64,000 nucleotides of DNA. It comes from Actinomadura physcomitrii (GTDB taxonomy: Bacteria > Actinomycetota > Actinomycetes > Streptosporangiales > Streptosporangiaceae). A program made the position numbers and the translations under genes. The stretch is taken from NCBI RefSeq assembly GCF_008923205.2, contig NZ_WBMS02000010.1, positions 184,902-248,901 of the forward strand. The letters run 5' to 3'. The notes under the pieces were generated by a model that was not told the origin of the DNA, searched no databases, and saw only the letters and a program-made list of their open reading frames with translations. Shown piece after piece: positions 34,895 to 44,228 of this stretch; the first letter of the stretch is position 1; each line of letters starts with the position of its first letter.

Positions 34895-36517
34895 ATGAGG
34901 GCGGTGGCGGTGGCGGCCGCCGTGGTCGCGCTGCTGGCCGCGATGGCGGCGGCGATGGTCACGACGGCCGTGCAGCAGACGCCGACCATCGACGAGCCGG
35001 TCTACGTCGGCGCGTCCGTGCTGTACCTGCGCGAGCACGACCTGCGCGACAACCCGGAGCATCCGCCGCTCGGCAAGCTGGTCATCGGGATCGGGACGCA
35101 GGCGGCGGGCGTCCGGCTGGACCGGGCGTACAGCGGTCCGGAGGAGGCGGTCGGGCAGCACCTGCTGTACGCCTCGGGCAACGACCCGGGACGGGTGATG
35201 CTCGCCGCCCGGCTCCCGATGATCGCGCTGACGCTGCTGTTCGGACTGGTCGTCTTCGCCTTCGCCCGTGACCTCGCGGGCACGGGCTGCGGGCTGCTGG
35301 CGCTGGGCCTGTACGCCTTCTCGCCGGACGTCATCGCGCACGGGTCGCTGGCCACGCTGGACGTGGCGGCGGCCGGGTTCGTCCTGACGGCGGCGTGGCT
35401 GCTGTGGCGGGCGCGGGACCGGCTCCTGCCGTACCTGCCGCTCGCCGGGGTCGCGCTGGGGGCGGCGCTCGCCACCAAGATGAACACGCTCGCGGCCGTG
35501 CCGGTGCTGCTGGCCCTCGCGGCCGTGCCGGTCTGGTCGGCGTACCGGCGGCGGGACGGCGCGACGGCCGTGAAGGCCGTGCTGCGCGCCACCGCCGCGG
35601 CGGCCGGGGTCGCGGCGATCGCGGTCGCGGTGGTGTGGGCGACCTACCTGGCCGTCGACCCGCGGCTGCGGTGGACGCCGCCGCCGGACCTGCCGTCCGT
35701 CGGCGGGCTCCGCGGCCTCGCCGCCGACGCGCTGCCCCTCCCCCGGCCGTACCGGGACGGGATGCGCGTGCAGTTCGGGTTCGAGGACGCGACGTGGACC
35801 GGGTTCCTGTTCGGCCGCCACTACCAGGGCTCGCTCTGGTACTACCTGCCCGCCGCGCTGCTGGTGAAGACGCCGCTGGGGATGCTCGCGCTGTGGCTCG
35901 CGGGCGCGGCGGCGATGCTGTCGGTGCGGCGGCTGCGCCCGGCGGCGCCGTACGTGCTCCTGCCGGCGGCGGTGCTGCTGGCCGCCGCGATGACCGGATC
36001 CCGCGACCTGGGCGTCCGGTATGCGATCTTCGTCCCGGTCTTCCTCGCGGTCGCGGCGGGCTGCGCCGCCGCGTTCCGGTGGCGGTGGACGCCCGTGGCG
36101 GCGGCGGCCCTCGCGCTGTTCGTCGCGGTCAGCTCGGTCCGGACGTTCCCCTACTACCTGCCCTACTCCAACGAGGCGTTCGGCGGGCCGGCGAAGACGC
36201 ACCTGCGCCTGCACGACTCCAACGCGGACTGGGGCCAGGACCTCGGCCGCCTCGCCGACCGGCTCCGCGACCGGTACGCCGGGCAGCGGATCTGGCTCGC
36301 CTACAAGGGCAGCGGCGTCCCGTCCGGCTACGGGATCACCGCGTCCGACCCGCTCGCCGTCCCGCCGGACCGGGTGACCGGGATCCTCGCGGTGTCCGAC
36401 AGCTGGATCGCCAAGGCCGATCCCCGCATACTCGCCCTCGTCGGGACGAGCGAGCCGATCGACGAGGTCGGCCACTCCATCACCATCTACCGGCGGCCCG
36501 CGTCCGGGGCGCGGTAG
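34895..36517 (+). CDS. GT39/PMT-like membrane glycosyltransferase
   Basis: A 540-residue GT-C polytopic protein with 10 or more hydrophobic helices. The first loop holds the acidic motif TIDEPVYVGASVLYLREHDLR and the NPEHPPLGKL segment, both typical of polyprenyl-phosphate-dependent mannosyl-, arabinosyl- or aminoarabinose transferases. A TKMNTLAAVPVLLAL helix and DLGVRYAIFVPV loop follow, and the C-terminal domain (about 430-540) is soluble and outward. The acceptor is unknown. It starts at an ATG 31 bases after the sulfatase-like gene and is probably cotranscribed for envelope glycan work. Confidence 0.8.
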   Translation: MRAVAVAAAVVALLAAMAAAMVTTAVQQTPTIDEPVYVGASVLYLREHDLRDNPEHPPLGKLVIGIGTQAAGVRLDRAYSGPEEAVGQHLLYASGNDPGRVMLAARLPMIALTLLFGLVVFAFARDLAGTGCGLLALGLYAFSPDVIAHGSLATLDVAAAGFVLTAAWLLWRARDRLLPYLPLAGVALGAALATKMNTLAAVPVLLALAAVPVWSAYRRRDGATAVKAVLRATAAAAGVAAIAVAVVWATYLAVDPRLRWTPPPDLPSVGGLRGLAADALPLPRPYRDGMRVQFGFEDATWTGFLFGRHYQGSLWYYLPAALLVKTPLGMLALWLAGAAAMLSVRRLRPAAPYVLLPAAVLLAAAMTGSRDLGVRYAIFVPVFLAVAAGCAAAFRWRWTPVAAAALALFVAVSSVRTFPYYLPYSNEAFGGPAKTHLRLHDSNADWGQDLGRLADRLRDRYAGQRIWLAYKGSGVPSGYGITASDPLAVPPDRVTGILAVSDSWIAKADPRILALVGTSEPIDEVGHSITIYRRPASGAR

Positions 36518-36588
36518 GCCGCGCGCCGCGCATGCGGCGCCCGGTGCTGGAGATGTAGACAGGACGAGACGCTGAAGGAGAGGGCGCC

Positions 36589-37218
36589 ATGCTGGTCCGA
36601 GAGGCGATGACCTCGCCCGTCGTGACGATCCCGCGGACGGCCACGGTCCGCCAGGCCGTCCGCGTCCTGCACGAGCACGACATCACCGCGCTGCCGGTCG
36701 TCGACGCGGGCGGGCGGCTCGCCGGGATCGTCAGCGAGATGGACCTGCTGCGCGGCGCGTTCGAGGCCGACCCGCGGGCGTTCTCCCGGCCCGTCGCCAC
36801 CCCGGCCGGGCCGCCGCCGCGCCGCGTCGAGGACGTCATGACGCGGGAGGTGCAGACGGCGCGGCCCACCACCGACGTCGCCGAGCTCGCCGAGTCGATG
36901 ATGCGGACCCGGCACAAGAGCGTCCCGGTGCTGGACGGCGCCGTGCTCGTCGGCATCGTCAGCCGCCGCGACCTGATCGCGCTGCTGGCCCGCGGGGACG
37001 AGCGGATCAGGGACGACGTGGTGGCCGCGATCGCCGAGTACGGTCCCGGCGGGCACGCCTGGGAGGTGTCGGTGCGGGACGGGGTGGTGGTGCTGACCGG
37101 CCCGGCCGACGAGGCGGCGCGGCGCGTCGCCGACGTGCTCGCCCGGACGGTGCCCGGCGTCACCCGCGTCTCGGTGCGCACCCCCGAACCCGGCGGGACG
37201 CCCGGCGGGACCGGCTGA
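36589..37218 (+). CDS. CBS-pair protein with C-terminal BON domain
   Basis: A 209-residue cytoplasmic protein. Two CBS motifs (MTSPVVTIPRTATVRQAVRVL near 7-27 and MTREVQTARPTTDVAEL near 84-100) form an adenosyl-ligand sensor. A BON domain (about 140-209: IAEYGPGGHAWEVSVRDG, VVVLTGPADE) follows, a fold that binds lipid or partners. The combination is common in actinobacterial hypoxia and stress regulons. The GAAGGAGAGG site gives the ATG start firmly. It precedes an Rv1733c-like gene by 27 bases. Confidence 0.9.
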   Translation: MLVREAMTSPVVTIPRTATVRQAVRVLHEHDITALPVVDAGGRLAGIVSEMDLLRGAFEADPRAFSRPVATPAGPPPRRVEDVMTREVQTARPTTDVAELAESMMRTRHKSVPVLDGAVLVGIVSRRDLIALLARGDERIRDDVVAAIAEYGPGGHAWEVSVRDGVVVLTGPADEAARRVADVLARTVPGVTRVSVRTPEPGGTPGGTG

Positions 37219-37245
37219 GACGATGGACCCGTCGGGGAGGGAGCC

Positions 37246-37842
37246 ATGATCGGCCTTCGTGCGCGCCGCGCCCGGGCGGGCCTGCTGCGGCTGCGCCGCC
37301 GGCTCGGGTTCGAGCGCAACGCGCTGCGGCGCGACGTCGACAGGCGGCAGCGCGCGGTCGGGGTCGGCGCGGCGGCGGTGTTCGCGGTCGCGGCGCCGCC
37401 CGCATGCGCGACCGTGGCGTCGATGGCCTACGCGGCCGGGGTCCGGGCGGAGCGCGCGGAGGCGGCCGGGCACCACCGGATCACGGCCCGGGTCGCGGGC
37501 ATCGAGCGGCAGGACGACGGCGAGCAGCGCTACACCTACGCCCGGCTGGCCTGGACCGCGCCCGACGGCAGCGCGCACTCGGCGGTGATCGCCGCGGGCC
37601 GCACGACCCGGCTCGGGGCGGCGCTGCGGATCTGGGTGGACGAGCGGGGCGAGATGTCCCGGCGGCCGCAGGACCGCGCCGGCACCGTCGCGGGCGCCGT
37701 CTTCGCCGGCGCGGGCGCGGCGGGCGCCGCGGCGCTGCCGCCCCTGGCGGTGTACCTGCTCGTCCGGCGGCGCTGCGACCGCGACCGCGAGGAGATGTGG
37801 GACGCCGCGTGGGCCCGGCTGGACCGCCCGCACATCGGCTGA
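37246..37842 (+). CDS. Rv1733c-like two-helix membrane protein
   Basis: A 198-residue protein with a strongly basic cytoplasmic N-terminus (RARRARAGLLRLRRRLGFERN), a first helix near 40-60, an extracytoplasmic loop with an AxxxRITARV...AxLAWTAPDG core, a second helix near 145-170, and a basic C-terminus. This layout and the WVDERGEM motif match the Rv1733c family of the mycobacterial dormancy regulon. Its molecular function is unknown. It lies between a CBS-BON gene and NhaA on the same strand, so it probably shares a stress-regulated transcript. Confidence 0.8.
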   Translation: MIGLRARRARAGLLRLRRRLGFERNALRRDVDRRQRAVGVGAAAVFAVAAPPACATVASMAYAAGVRAERAEAAGHHRITARVAGIERQDDGEQRYTYARLAWTAPDGSAHSAVIAAGRTTRLGAALRIWVDERGEMSRRPQDRAGTVAGAVFAGAGAAGAAALPPLAVYLLVRRRCDRDREEMWDAAWARLDRPHIG

Positions 37843-37956
37843 CCGGGCCGCCCGCCGCGCACCGGTTCCGGCTCGGCGATCATGGGGTATGCCTGGTCGG
37901 GGCCCGTCGGCCGGGCCCGCCGACAGGGGCCTGGATGATCGGGTGACGATGCTGCC

Positions 37957-39852
37957 ATGACCGAACGCCGCGAGGGGCCGGCCGCCGGGCCGCTGTCGGA
38001 CCGGACGGCGTGGGCCCGTAGCCTGCAGACGCCGCTGCGCGAGTTCCTGCGCACCGAGACCGGCGGCGCGGTCGTGCTGCTGGCCGCGACCATCGCCGCG
38101 CTCGTGTGGGCGAACGCGTCCGAGGCGTCCTACGAGGGGTTCTGGACCACGCAGGCGTCGCTGCGCGCCGGCCGCCACGCCCTGTCCATGGACCTGCGGA
38201 CCTGGGTCAACAGCGGGCTGATGACGCTGTTCTTCCTCGTCGTCGGGCTGGAGGCGCGCCGCGAGTTCGACATGGGCGAGCTGCGCGAGCGCCGCCGGCT
38301 CGCGCTGCCGCTCGCCGCCGGGATCGGCGGCATGGTCGTCCCGGTGGCGGTCTACCTCGCGATCAACGCCGGCGGCCCGGCCCTGCACGGCTGGGGCACC
38401 GCGATGTCGACCGACACGGCGTTCGCGCTCGGCATGCTGACGCTGGTCGGCAAGCGGTTCCCGGGCCGGCTGCACGCCTACCTGCTGACCGTCACCGTGG
38501 TCGACGACCTGGTCGCGCTGCTGGTGATCGCGACCGTGTACAGCGAGGACGTCTCGGCCGGACCGCTGCTGACGGCGGCCGGCCTCCTCGGCGTGACACT
38601 GCTCGTCCGCGCGGCGGGCGTGGCCTGGATGCCGGTGTACGCGGTGCTCGGCGTCGCGGCGTGGCTGGCGCTGAACGCCTCCGGCGTCGAGCCGATCGTG
38701 GTCGGCCTCGCCATGGGGCTGCTGACCTACGCCTACCCGGCCGCGCGCACCGACCTGGAGCGCGCCAGCGAGGTGTTCCGGCTGTTCCGCGAGCAGCCGA
38801 CGCCGGAGCTGGCCCGGTCGGCGCGGACCGGCGTCGCCGCGGCGATCTCGCCGAACGAGCGGCTGCAGCAGCTGTACCACCCGTGGACCAGCTACGTGAT
38901 CGTCCCGCTGTTCGCGCTCGCCAACGCGGGGATCCCGGTCGGCGGCGGGTTCCTGCGGCACGCGTTCGCCTCGCCGGTGACGCTGGGCATCGTGGCCGGC
39001 TACGTGATCGGCAAGCCGGCCGGCATCCTCGGGCTGTCCTGGCTGGTGACGGTGGTGAGCCGGGGCCGGCTGCGGCCCCCGGTCGGCTGGGCGGCGGTCG
39101 GGGGCGGCGGCGCGATCGCCGGGATCGGCTTCACCGCCGCGCTGCTGATCGCGACGCTGGCGTTCACCGGCGACCGGCTCGCCGAGGCCAAGGTCGGCAT
39201 CCTGTCGGCGGCGCTGCTGGCGTCGGTGCTGACGTGGCTGGTCGTCCGGGTGACGGCGCTGCTGCCGGCGCGGCCGCGGGTGGTGGCGCTGCTCGGCACC
39301 GCGGAGAGCGTGATCGACCTCGCCGCGCCGGTCGACGACGACCGCGACCACGTCCGGGGCCCGGAGCGCGCGCCGGTCACCGTCGTCGAGTACGGCGACT
39401 TCGAGTGCCCGTACTGCGGCCGGGCCGAGCCGGTGATCCGCGAGCTGCTCGCCGGGCAGGGCGACGTCCGGTACGTCTGGCGGCACCTGCCGCTCACCGA
39501 CGTCCACCCGCAGGCGCACCTCGCCGCGCAGGCCGCCGAGGCCGCCGCCGCGCAGGACGCGTTCTGGGAGATGCACGACCTGCTGTTCCGGCACCAGGAC
39601 GCGCTCCAGGCCAGGGACCTCGTCCGGTACGCGGGCGAGATCGGGCTGGACGTGCCGCGGTTCCGCGACGACCTGCGCCGCGCCGCGGGCAACGCCCGGA
39701 TCGCCGAGGACGTCGACTCCGCCGACCTGAGCGGCGTGTCCGGCACCCCCACGTTCTTCGTCAACGGGCGCCGCCACCACGGCGCCTACGACCTGGAGAG
39801 CCTGCGGCACGCGGTGGCCGTCGCCCGCAAGCGCGCCGCCATCGGCGCCTGA
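37957..39852 (+). CDS. nhaA: NhaA Na+/H+ antiporter with C-terminal DsbA/thioredoxin domain
   Basis: A 631-residue fusion. Residues 1-430 are NhaA with the transport-site aspartate pair in [15 protein letters not shown] near 179-180, the GLEARREF segment, and DTAFALGML. Residues 445-631 are a DsbA-like thioredoxin domain with CPYC ([14 protein letters not shown]) and a cis-proline loop [18 protein letters not shown]. The domain follows the last membrane helix directly, so it sits on the cytoplasmic or outer side depending on helix count. The fusion is recurrent in actinobacteria. It would exchange Na+ and H+, perhaps with redox control. The end is hairpin-closed against a convergent gene. Confidence 0.93.
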   Translation: MTERREGPAAGPLSDRTAWARSLQTPLREFLRTETGGAVVLLAATIAALVWANASEASYEGFWTTQASLRAGRHALSMDLRTWVNSGLMTLFFLVVGLEARREFDMGELRERRRLALPLAAGIGGMVVPVAVYLAINAGGPALHGWGTAMSTDTAFALGMLTLVGKRFPGRLHAYLLTVTVVDDLVALLVIATVYSEDVSAGPLLTAAGLLGVTLLVRAAGVAWMPVYAVLGVAAWLALNASGVEPIVVGLAMGLLTYAYPAARTDLERASEVFRLFREQPTPELARSARTGVAAAISPNERLQQLYHPWTSYVIVPLFALANAGIPVGGGFLRHAFASPVTLGIVAGYVIGKPAGILGLSWLVTVVSRGRLRPPVGWAAVGGGGAIAGIGFTAALLIATLAFTGDRLAEAKVGILSAALLASVLTWLVVRVTALLPARPRVVALLGTAESVIDLAAPVDDDRDHVRGPERAPVTVVEYGDFECPYCGRAEPVIRELLAGQGDVRYVWRHLPLTDVHPQAHLAAQAAEAAAAQDAFWEMHDLLFRHQDALQARDLVRYAGEIGLDVPRFRDDLRRAAGNARIAEDVDSADLSGVSGTPTFFVNGRRHHGAYDLESLRHAVAVARKRAAIGA

Positions 39853-39864
39853 CCTCCGGTCAGG
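39848..39864. terminator. Compact hairpin spanning both stop codons of nhaA and the YVTN gene
   Basis: CCTGACC and GGTCAGG close a 3-base loop. The stem contains the nhaA stop (39850-39852) and most of the convergent stop (39860-39862). Only 7 bases separate the genes, so the hairpin may act for both. Confidence 0.55.
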
Positions 39865-40924
39865 GGGTGCGGGCGAACGCGATGTCGAGGGGGCTCGCGC
39901 CGAGGGTCTCGGCGCGCGAGCCGCCGCGGATCGTCGTGACGACCTCGTCGGAGGAGGTGTCGATGACCGAGACGGTGCCCGTCATGTCGTTGCCGACCCA
40001 GACCTCCGAGCCGTCCGGCGTCACCGCGATGGACGCGGGCAGCCGGCCCACCGGCACGTCGGCGAGGTGCCTGCGGCCCGCCGCGTCGTAGACGCCGGCC
40101 GAGTCGGAGTTCATGTCCGCGACGTAGACCTTCCGGCCGTCCGGCGTGGCGGTGACCGCCCACGGCTCGGCGCCCGCCTTCACCTCGCGCGTCACCGTGC
40201 GGCGCGCGGCGTCCACCACGTACAGCAGGTCCGCGTCGGGCTGCGTCGCGTACACGCGGGAGCCGTCGGGGCTCACGGCGACGCCCTGCGCGTCCGGGAT
40301 CCCGGGGACCTTTCCGGCGACCTCGCCCTTCGCGGTGTCGATGACGGTGAGGCCGCCTGCGGTCGTCACGTAGGCCTCCTTCCCGTCCGGCGCGAACGCG
40401 ACCCGGCGCGGCGCCGCGCCCACGTCGATGCGGCGGGCGACGGTGTCGGTGCGGGTGTCGATGACCGCGACCGTGCTGGACCCGCCCGGGCCGGTGTCGC
40501 CGCCGGTGACGGCCGTGTACGCCCGCGCGCCGTCCGGCGAGACGGCGACGTCCTGCGGATGCGCGCCCACCACGATCGGCGTCGCCCGCAGCGTTGCCGC
40601 GTCAACCGCGATCACCTGGTAATGGGCGGTGGCCGCGACGTACACCTTCCGGCCGTCGGGGGTGACGGCGACGCCCTCGGCGGCGTCGGCGCGGATCGCG
40701 GTCGAGGTGACGGTGTGGGAGGCGACGTCCACCCGGGCGACCCGGCCGCTCCCGGCGAGCGCGACGTAGGCGGTGGAACCGGTCTGGACGCCCTGCTCGT
40801 CGGACGGCCCGGCGCCCGGGTCCGGGCCGGTCCGCGCGACCGCCGCGGTGGGCAGCACGGCCAGCGCGGTGCCCGCGGCGGCGCCGGCGGCGGTAAGGGC
40901 GAATCTCCGCGGTCCTCGCGCCAT
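39860..40924 (-). CDS. Secreted YVTN beta-propeller protein
   Basis: A 354-residue exported protein. An N-terminal RR-containing signal (RGPRRFALTAAGAAAGTAL) ends near residue 30, and about seven propeller blades follow, each with a core such as GVAVTPDGRKVYVA or DVAVSPDGARAYTA. No catalytic residues are evident. A textbook AGGAGG site precedes the ATG. It is the second gene after the Tat-exported phosphoesterase (63-base gap with short GTGCGGTGCG direct repeats), so the two proteins may function together outside the cell. Such propellers bind ligands or other proteins. Confidence 0.87.
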   Translation of the reverse strand: MARGPRRFALTAAGAAAGTALAVLPTAAVARTGPDPGAGPSDEQGVQTGSTAYVALAGSGRVARVDVASHTVTSTAIRADAAEGVAVTPDGRKVYVAATAHYQVIAVDAATLRATPIVVGAHPQDVAVSPDGARAYTAVTGGDTGPGGSSTVAVIDTRTDTVARRIDVGAAPRRVAFAPDGKEAYVTTAGGLTVIDTAKGEVAGKVPGIPDAQGVAVSPDGSRVYATQPDADLLYVVDAARRTVTREVKAGAEPWAVTATPDGRKVYVADMNSDSAGVYDAAGRRHLADVPVGRLPASIAVTPDGSEVWVGNDMTGTVSVIDTSSDEVVTTIRGGSRAETLGASPLDIAFARTP

Positions 40925-40987
40925 GTCGGCCTCCTGTCGGTGTTCTGCCGGTGTCGATGCGTGCGGTGCGGGTGCGTGCGGTGCGGT

Positions 40988-42475
40988 TCAGCGCCGCGGC
41001 CGGGGGCGCGGGCCGCGCTCCTGGACGGGCGGGGTCTGGTCCGCGCCGGGCAGCGCGGGCGCGGGCAGGGACGTGACGCCGTCGACCGCGTCGGCGAGGG
41101 GCTGCTTGGTGCCGGGCAGCTGTGGGAACGCCTGGTCGCCGGGGTGTCCGCCGAAGTCGAACGCCGACGTCAGGTCGCCGAACACGGCGCGGCGCCAGTC
41201 GCCGAGGTTCGGGATCTCCACGCCGGTGACCCGCTCCAGGAACCGCAGCGGGGAGGTGTGGTCGAACGGCTCGCTGGCGATCCAGCCGCCGCGCGTCCAC
41301 GGCGACACGATGACGCACGGGACGCGGAACCCCGCGCCGATCGGCACGCCGCCGACGAACTCGCCCTCGGTGCCGGGCGGCGGCGTCGGCGGCGGGACGT
41401 GGTCGAACAGCCCGTCGTTCTCGTCGTAGGTGAGGATGAACACGGTCTTGGCCCACACGTCCGGGTTGGACGCGATCGCGTCGATCTTGGCGGCGACGTA
41501 GTCGGCGCCCGCGGCCGGCGTGTAGTCCGGGTGCTCGGACTGGTAGCTGGTCGGGATGATCCACGACACGGTCGGCAGCCGGTCGTGCGCCGCGTCGTAC
41601 TCGAACCGGCCGGCCGAATACGTCCGCATGCCGTTCTCGTAGAGCGGGGATCCCGTCGGGGCGTCCTGGTAGGCGGCGAACGGCTCGAGGATGTTGCAGC
41701 CGTAGTTGTCGGCCTCCTGGTACACCCTCCAGGTCACGCCCGCCTCGGTCAGCGCCTCGGGATAGGTCTCCCAGGTGTAGGGCTCGGGGGCGGCGTTGGC
41801 GGTGACGGGGCCGCCGTCGTCGCCGTCCGGGTCGATGGTGGCGCTCATCAGGTACAGCCGGTTCGGCCAGGTGGGGCCGAGCACGGAGCAGTGGTAGCGG
41901 TCGCAGACGGTGAACTGCTCGGCCAGCGCGTAGTGGAACGGGATGTCCTCGCGCGTGTAGTAGCCCATGACGTAGGGGGCGTCGTCCCCGTCCGCGGCGC
42001 GGTGCGCGGCCAGCCAGCCGTCCATCCGCCCGTTGTTCCAGGCGGCGTGCTGGACGCTCCACGCGTGGCTGGTCGACGGGATGGCCTGCGCGCTGCTCCT
42101 GGTCGTGTCGAGGTGGAACGGCAGGACGTAGCCGGCCTCGTTGACGCCGTCGGGCTGGTAGAACACCGACCGGCCCGTGCTCAGCGTGATCGCGTTCGGG
42201 TCGGAGAACCCGGCGACCCCGGGGAGCGTCCCGAAGTAGTGGTCGAAGCTGCGGTTCTCCTGCATGAGGATCACCACGTGCTTCACGTCCTTCAGGGTCC
42301 CCCGGCGGCGCGGCCGGTCGGCGGCCAGCGCGCGGCGCACGTGCGGCGGCAGGAACTCGGCGGCGAACGCCGCGGCGGTCGCCGCGCCCGCCGCCGACAG
42401 CAGCCGCCGCCGCGTCAGCGGCACTCCGGAGCCGGCCGGGCGGCGGTCCCCGCGCCGCTCACCACTCAAGATCAC
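40988..42475 (-). CDS. Tat-exported phospholipase C-like phosphoesterase
   Basis: A 495-residue alkaline-phosphatase-superfamily enzyme of the PF04185 group, which includes acid phosphatases and phospholipases C. The twin-arginine signal is LTRRRLLSAAGAATAAAF near 20-37. The active-site block is HVVILMQENRSFDHYFGT, and later metal-site pieces are VFILTYDENDGLFDH and SPWTRGGW. It starts at a GTG at 42475; a GTG near codon 19 is possible but leaves a short n-region. The lipid headgroup or phosphate ester it cleaves cannot be told from sequence. It is the first gene of the operon with the YVTN protein. Confidence 0.88.
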   Translation of the reverse strand: MILSGERRGDRRPAGSGVPLTRRRLLSAAGAATAAAFAAEFLPPHVRRALAADRPRRRGTLKDVKHVVILMQENRSFDHYFGTLPGVAGFSDPNAITLSTGRSVFYQPDGVNEAGYVLPFHLDTTRSSAQAIPSTSHAWSVQHAAWNNGRMDGWLAAHRAADGDDAPYVMGYYTREDIPFHYALAEQFTVCDRYHCSVLGPTWPNRLYLMSATIDPDGDDGGPVTANAAPEPYTWETYPEALTEAGVTWRVYQEADNYGCNILEPFAAYQDAPTGSPLYENGMRTYSAGRFEYDAAHDRLPTVSWIIPTSYQSEHPDYTPAAGADYVAAKIDAIASNPDVWAKTVFILTYDENDGLFDHVPPPTPPPGTEGEFVGGVPIGAGFRVPCVIVSPWTRGGWIASEPFDHTSPLRFLERVTGVEIPNLGDWRRAVFGDLTSAFDFGGHPGDQAFPQLPGTKQPLADAVDGVTSLPAPALPGADQTPPVQERGPRPRPRR

Positions 42476-42568
42476 TTCGCGAGCGTAACCCGCGTGACCT
42501 GGGCCTCCGCGGATCCGCCCGGCGCTCGGCGAGCCGCCGGGCCAGGGTGCGCCCGGCGGCTCGGGCGC

Positions 42569-43594
42569 TCAGCGGGCGTAGACCTCCAGCGTCCACTTCC
42601 CGGCCGGCTTCACGCCCTTCATCGCCTTCGCCAGCGCGGCGTCGCCGGTGCCGCGAACCTCGGGCACCTCGGCCGGCAGCACGGCCACCTCGACGGTGTC
42701 CGCCCCTCCCCCGGCCTCCGTGTCCCAGACGACGCCCTTCGACTCGGCGGCTTCGCACTCGACGACCTTCGTACGGCCGGCGACCCGGACCACCGCGTGC
42801 GCCGCGCCGTCCACACACGTCACCTTTATCCGCAGCGCCTTCGCTGGTGTGTTGAGCGGGACGGCGCGGCGGCGTCCGTCGGCGGCGCCCGTCGCCTCGC
42901 CCAGCCGCGTCAACCCCGTCAGGGGCGGCTGGGGTTCGGGGGCCGTCCTCCGCATCAGCTTGCAGTTGGCGGACTTGCACGGCCCGCTGTAGACGCGAAC
43001 GCTCCAGTTCCCCCGCTCGGGTCGGCGGCCCGCCAGGAACCGGCCTAGCCCAGTGGGGTCGTCCGTCATGGTGAATTGCCGCGCCTCGTCCACCGGAAGG
43101 ACGGCGATCTGGACGGTGGTGGGAACACCTGGGGTGGTGAGCATGTACTGCGCTCCGGCGCAGTCGGCTTGCGCCAGATCCCCGTCCACCACCTCGAAGC
43201 TCGTCGCGGCCTTCGAGCAGTAGGTCGTGAACCTCGTGTACGGCCCGGTCGGGGTGAACGTGATGCGCGTGAGCATCCCGTACCAGGAGAACCGCCTCTC
43301 CGTCACCGGCTTCAGGCCCTCGACCGAACGGCTCTCGGGAAAGGCCCGGTTGACGGCGCCCGTGACCGCCGATCCCTCCTGCCAGCGCGACGGCCCGCCG
43401 GGTCCGTCGAGCTGCTGGACGACGCCGATAACCGTTCCGGCCGCCAGCACCACGCCGGTCGCCGCGGCGGCGGCGCGCAGGCGGTTGCCGCGCCGGACAC
43501 GGCGGCGGACGCCGTCCAGCAGGTCCGGCGAGGGGACGCCGCCGGCGCTCCGGGCCTCCATGACCTCCGTCAGGTCTTTCAGTTCGTAGGCCAT
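42569..43594 (-). CDS. Membrane protein paired with SigE-family sigma factor
   Basis: A 341-residue protein: a cytoplasmic N-terminus (about 1-35), one membrane helix (about 41-63), then a long extracytoplasmic region with two repeated beta-rich halves. Each half has a WxxxxY-type end, and cysteines recur at YCSKA, DCAGA, GPCKSANC, TCVDG and ECEAA. There is no zinc-binding anti-sigma motif (HxxxCxxC), so it is not a ZAS anti-sigma factor, but the position one base after the sigma gene suggests control of that factor. The ATG at 43594 has GGAGGGG before it; an earlier in-frame GTG is less well placed. Confidence 0.7.
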   Translation of the reverse strand: MAYELKDLTEVMEARSAGGVPSPDLLDGVRRRVRRGNRLRAAAAATGVVLAAGTVIGVVQQLDGPGGPSRWQEGSAVTGAVNRAFPESRSVEGLKPVTERRFSWYGMLTRITFTPTGPYTRFTTYCSKAATSFEVVDGDLAQADCAGAQYMLTTPGVPTTVQIAVLPVDEARQFTMTDDPTGLGRFLAGRRPERGNWSVRVYSGPCKSANCKLMRRTAPEPQPPLTGLTRLGEATGAADGRRRAVPLNTPAKALRIKVTCVDGAAHAVVRVAGRTKVVECEAAESKGVVWDTEAGGGADTVEVAVLPAEVPEVRGTGDAALAKAMKGVKPAGKWTLEVYAR

Positions 43595-43595
43595 G

Positions 43596-44099
43596 TCACT
43601 CCCCTCCACGCGGTGCGGCGGCCAGCACGCCGGGATCGATCCGCAGCTTGGCCAGGGCCTTGCTGGTCTGGCTCTTCACGGTGCCGACCGAGCAGCCGAG
43701 GATCGCGGCGACCTGCGGCTCGGACAGGTCCTCGAAGAAGCGCAGCACCACCGTCGCGCGCTGGCGGCGCGGGAGCCGGCCGAGCGCGGCCCACAGCACG
43801 GCCTTGTCCTCGGCGGCGCCGATGCCGTCGGACGGGTCGGGGCCGTCCGGCGGCCGTTCGGTGGGCCGCTCGCCGCGCCAGCGCCGCTTCGCCCACGACG
43901 CGTGCGTGTTGACGAGGATCCGGTACACGTACGGGTCGGGGTTGTCCCCGACGCGCCGCCACGCCCGCCACGCCTTGACCAGCGCCGTCTGCAGCAGGTC
44001 CTCCGCCAGCGCCCAGTCGCGGCACAGCAGGTAGGCCGTTCTGAGCAGCCGCGGCGACCGCTCCGTCACGTACGCCGCGTAGTCCGGTCGCTCCCGCAT
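43596..44099 (-). CDS. SigE-family ECF RNA polymerase sigma factor
   Basis: A 167-residue extracytoplasmic-function sigma factor of the actinobacterial SigE family. Region 2 is RLLRTAYLLCRDWALAEDLLQ near 18-38; region 4 ends with VVLRFFEDLSEPQVAAILGCS and VGTVKSQTSKALAKLR. The ATG at 44099 is chosen because a GGGAGGTCGG ribosome site lies before it; an upstream ATG at 44129 lacks one. It is followed at a one-base gap by a membrane protein likely to sense and gate it. The promoter must lie in the 129-base gap to the cupin gene. Confidence 0.92.
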   Translation of the reverse strand: MRERPDYAAYVTERSPRLLRTAYLLCRDWALAEDLLQTALVKAWRAWRRVGDNPDPYVYRILVNTHASWAKRRWRGERPTERPPDGPDPSDGIGAAEDKAVLWAALGRLPRRQRATVVLRFFEDLSEPQVAAILGCSVGTVKSQTSKALAKLRIDPGVLAAAPRGGE

Positions 44100-44228
44100 C
44101 CGACCTCCCAGTAGACGTTCCGCCGACATCTACCGGCCGGCCGGCCGCAATGGTCGCCCGGCCGGACCATGATCCTCTGCGGCTAGGGTCGTGGCACGTC
44201 ACCCACCGTGCGACGAACAGGAGCGACG

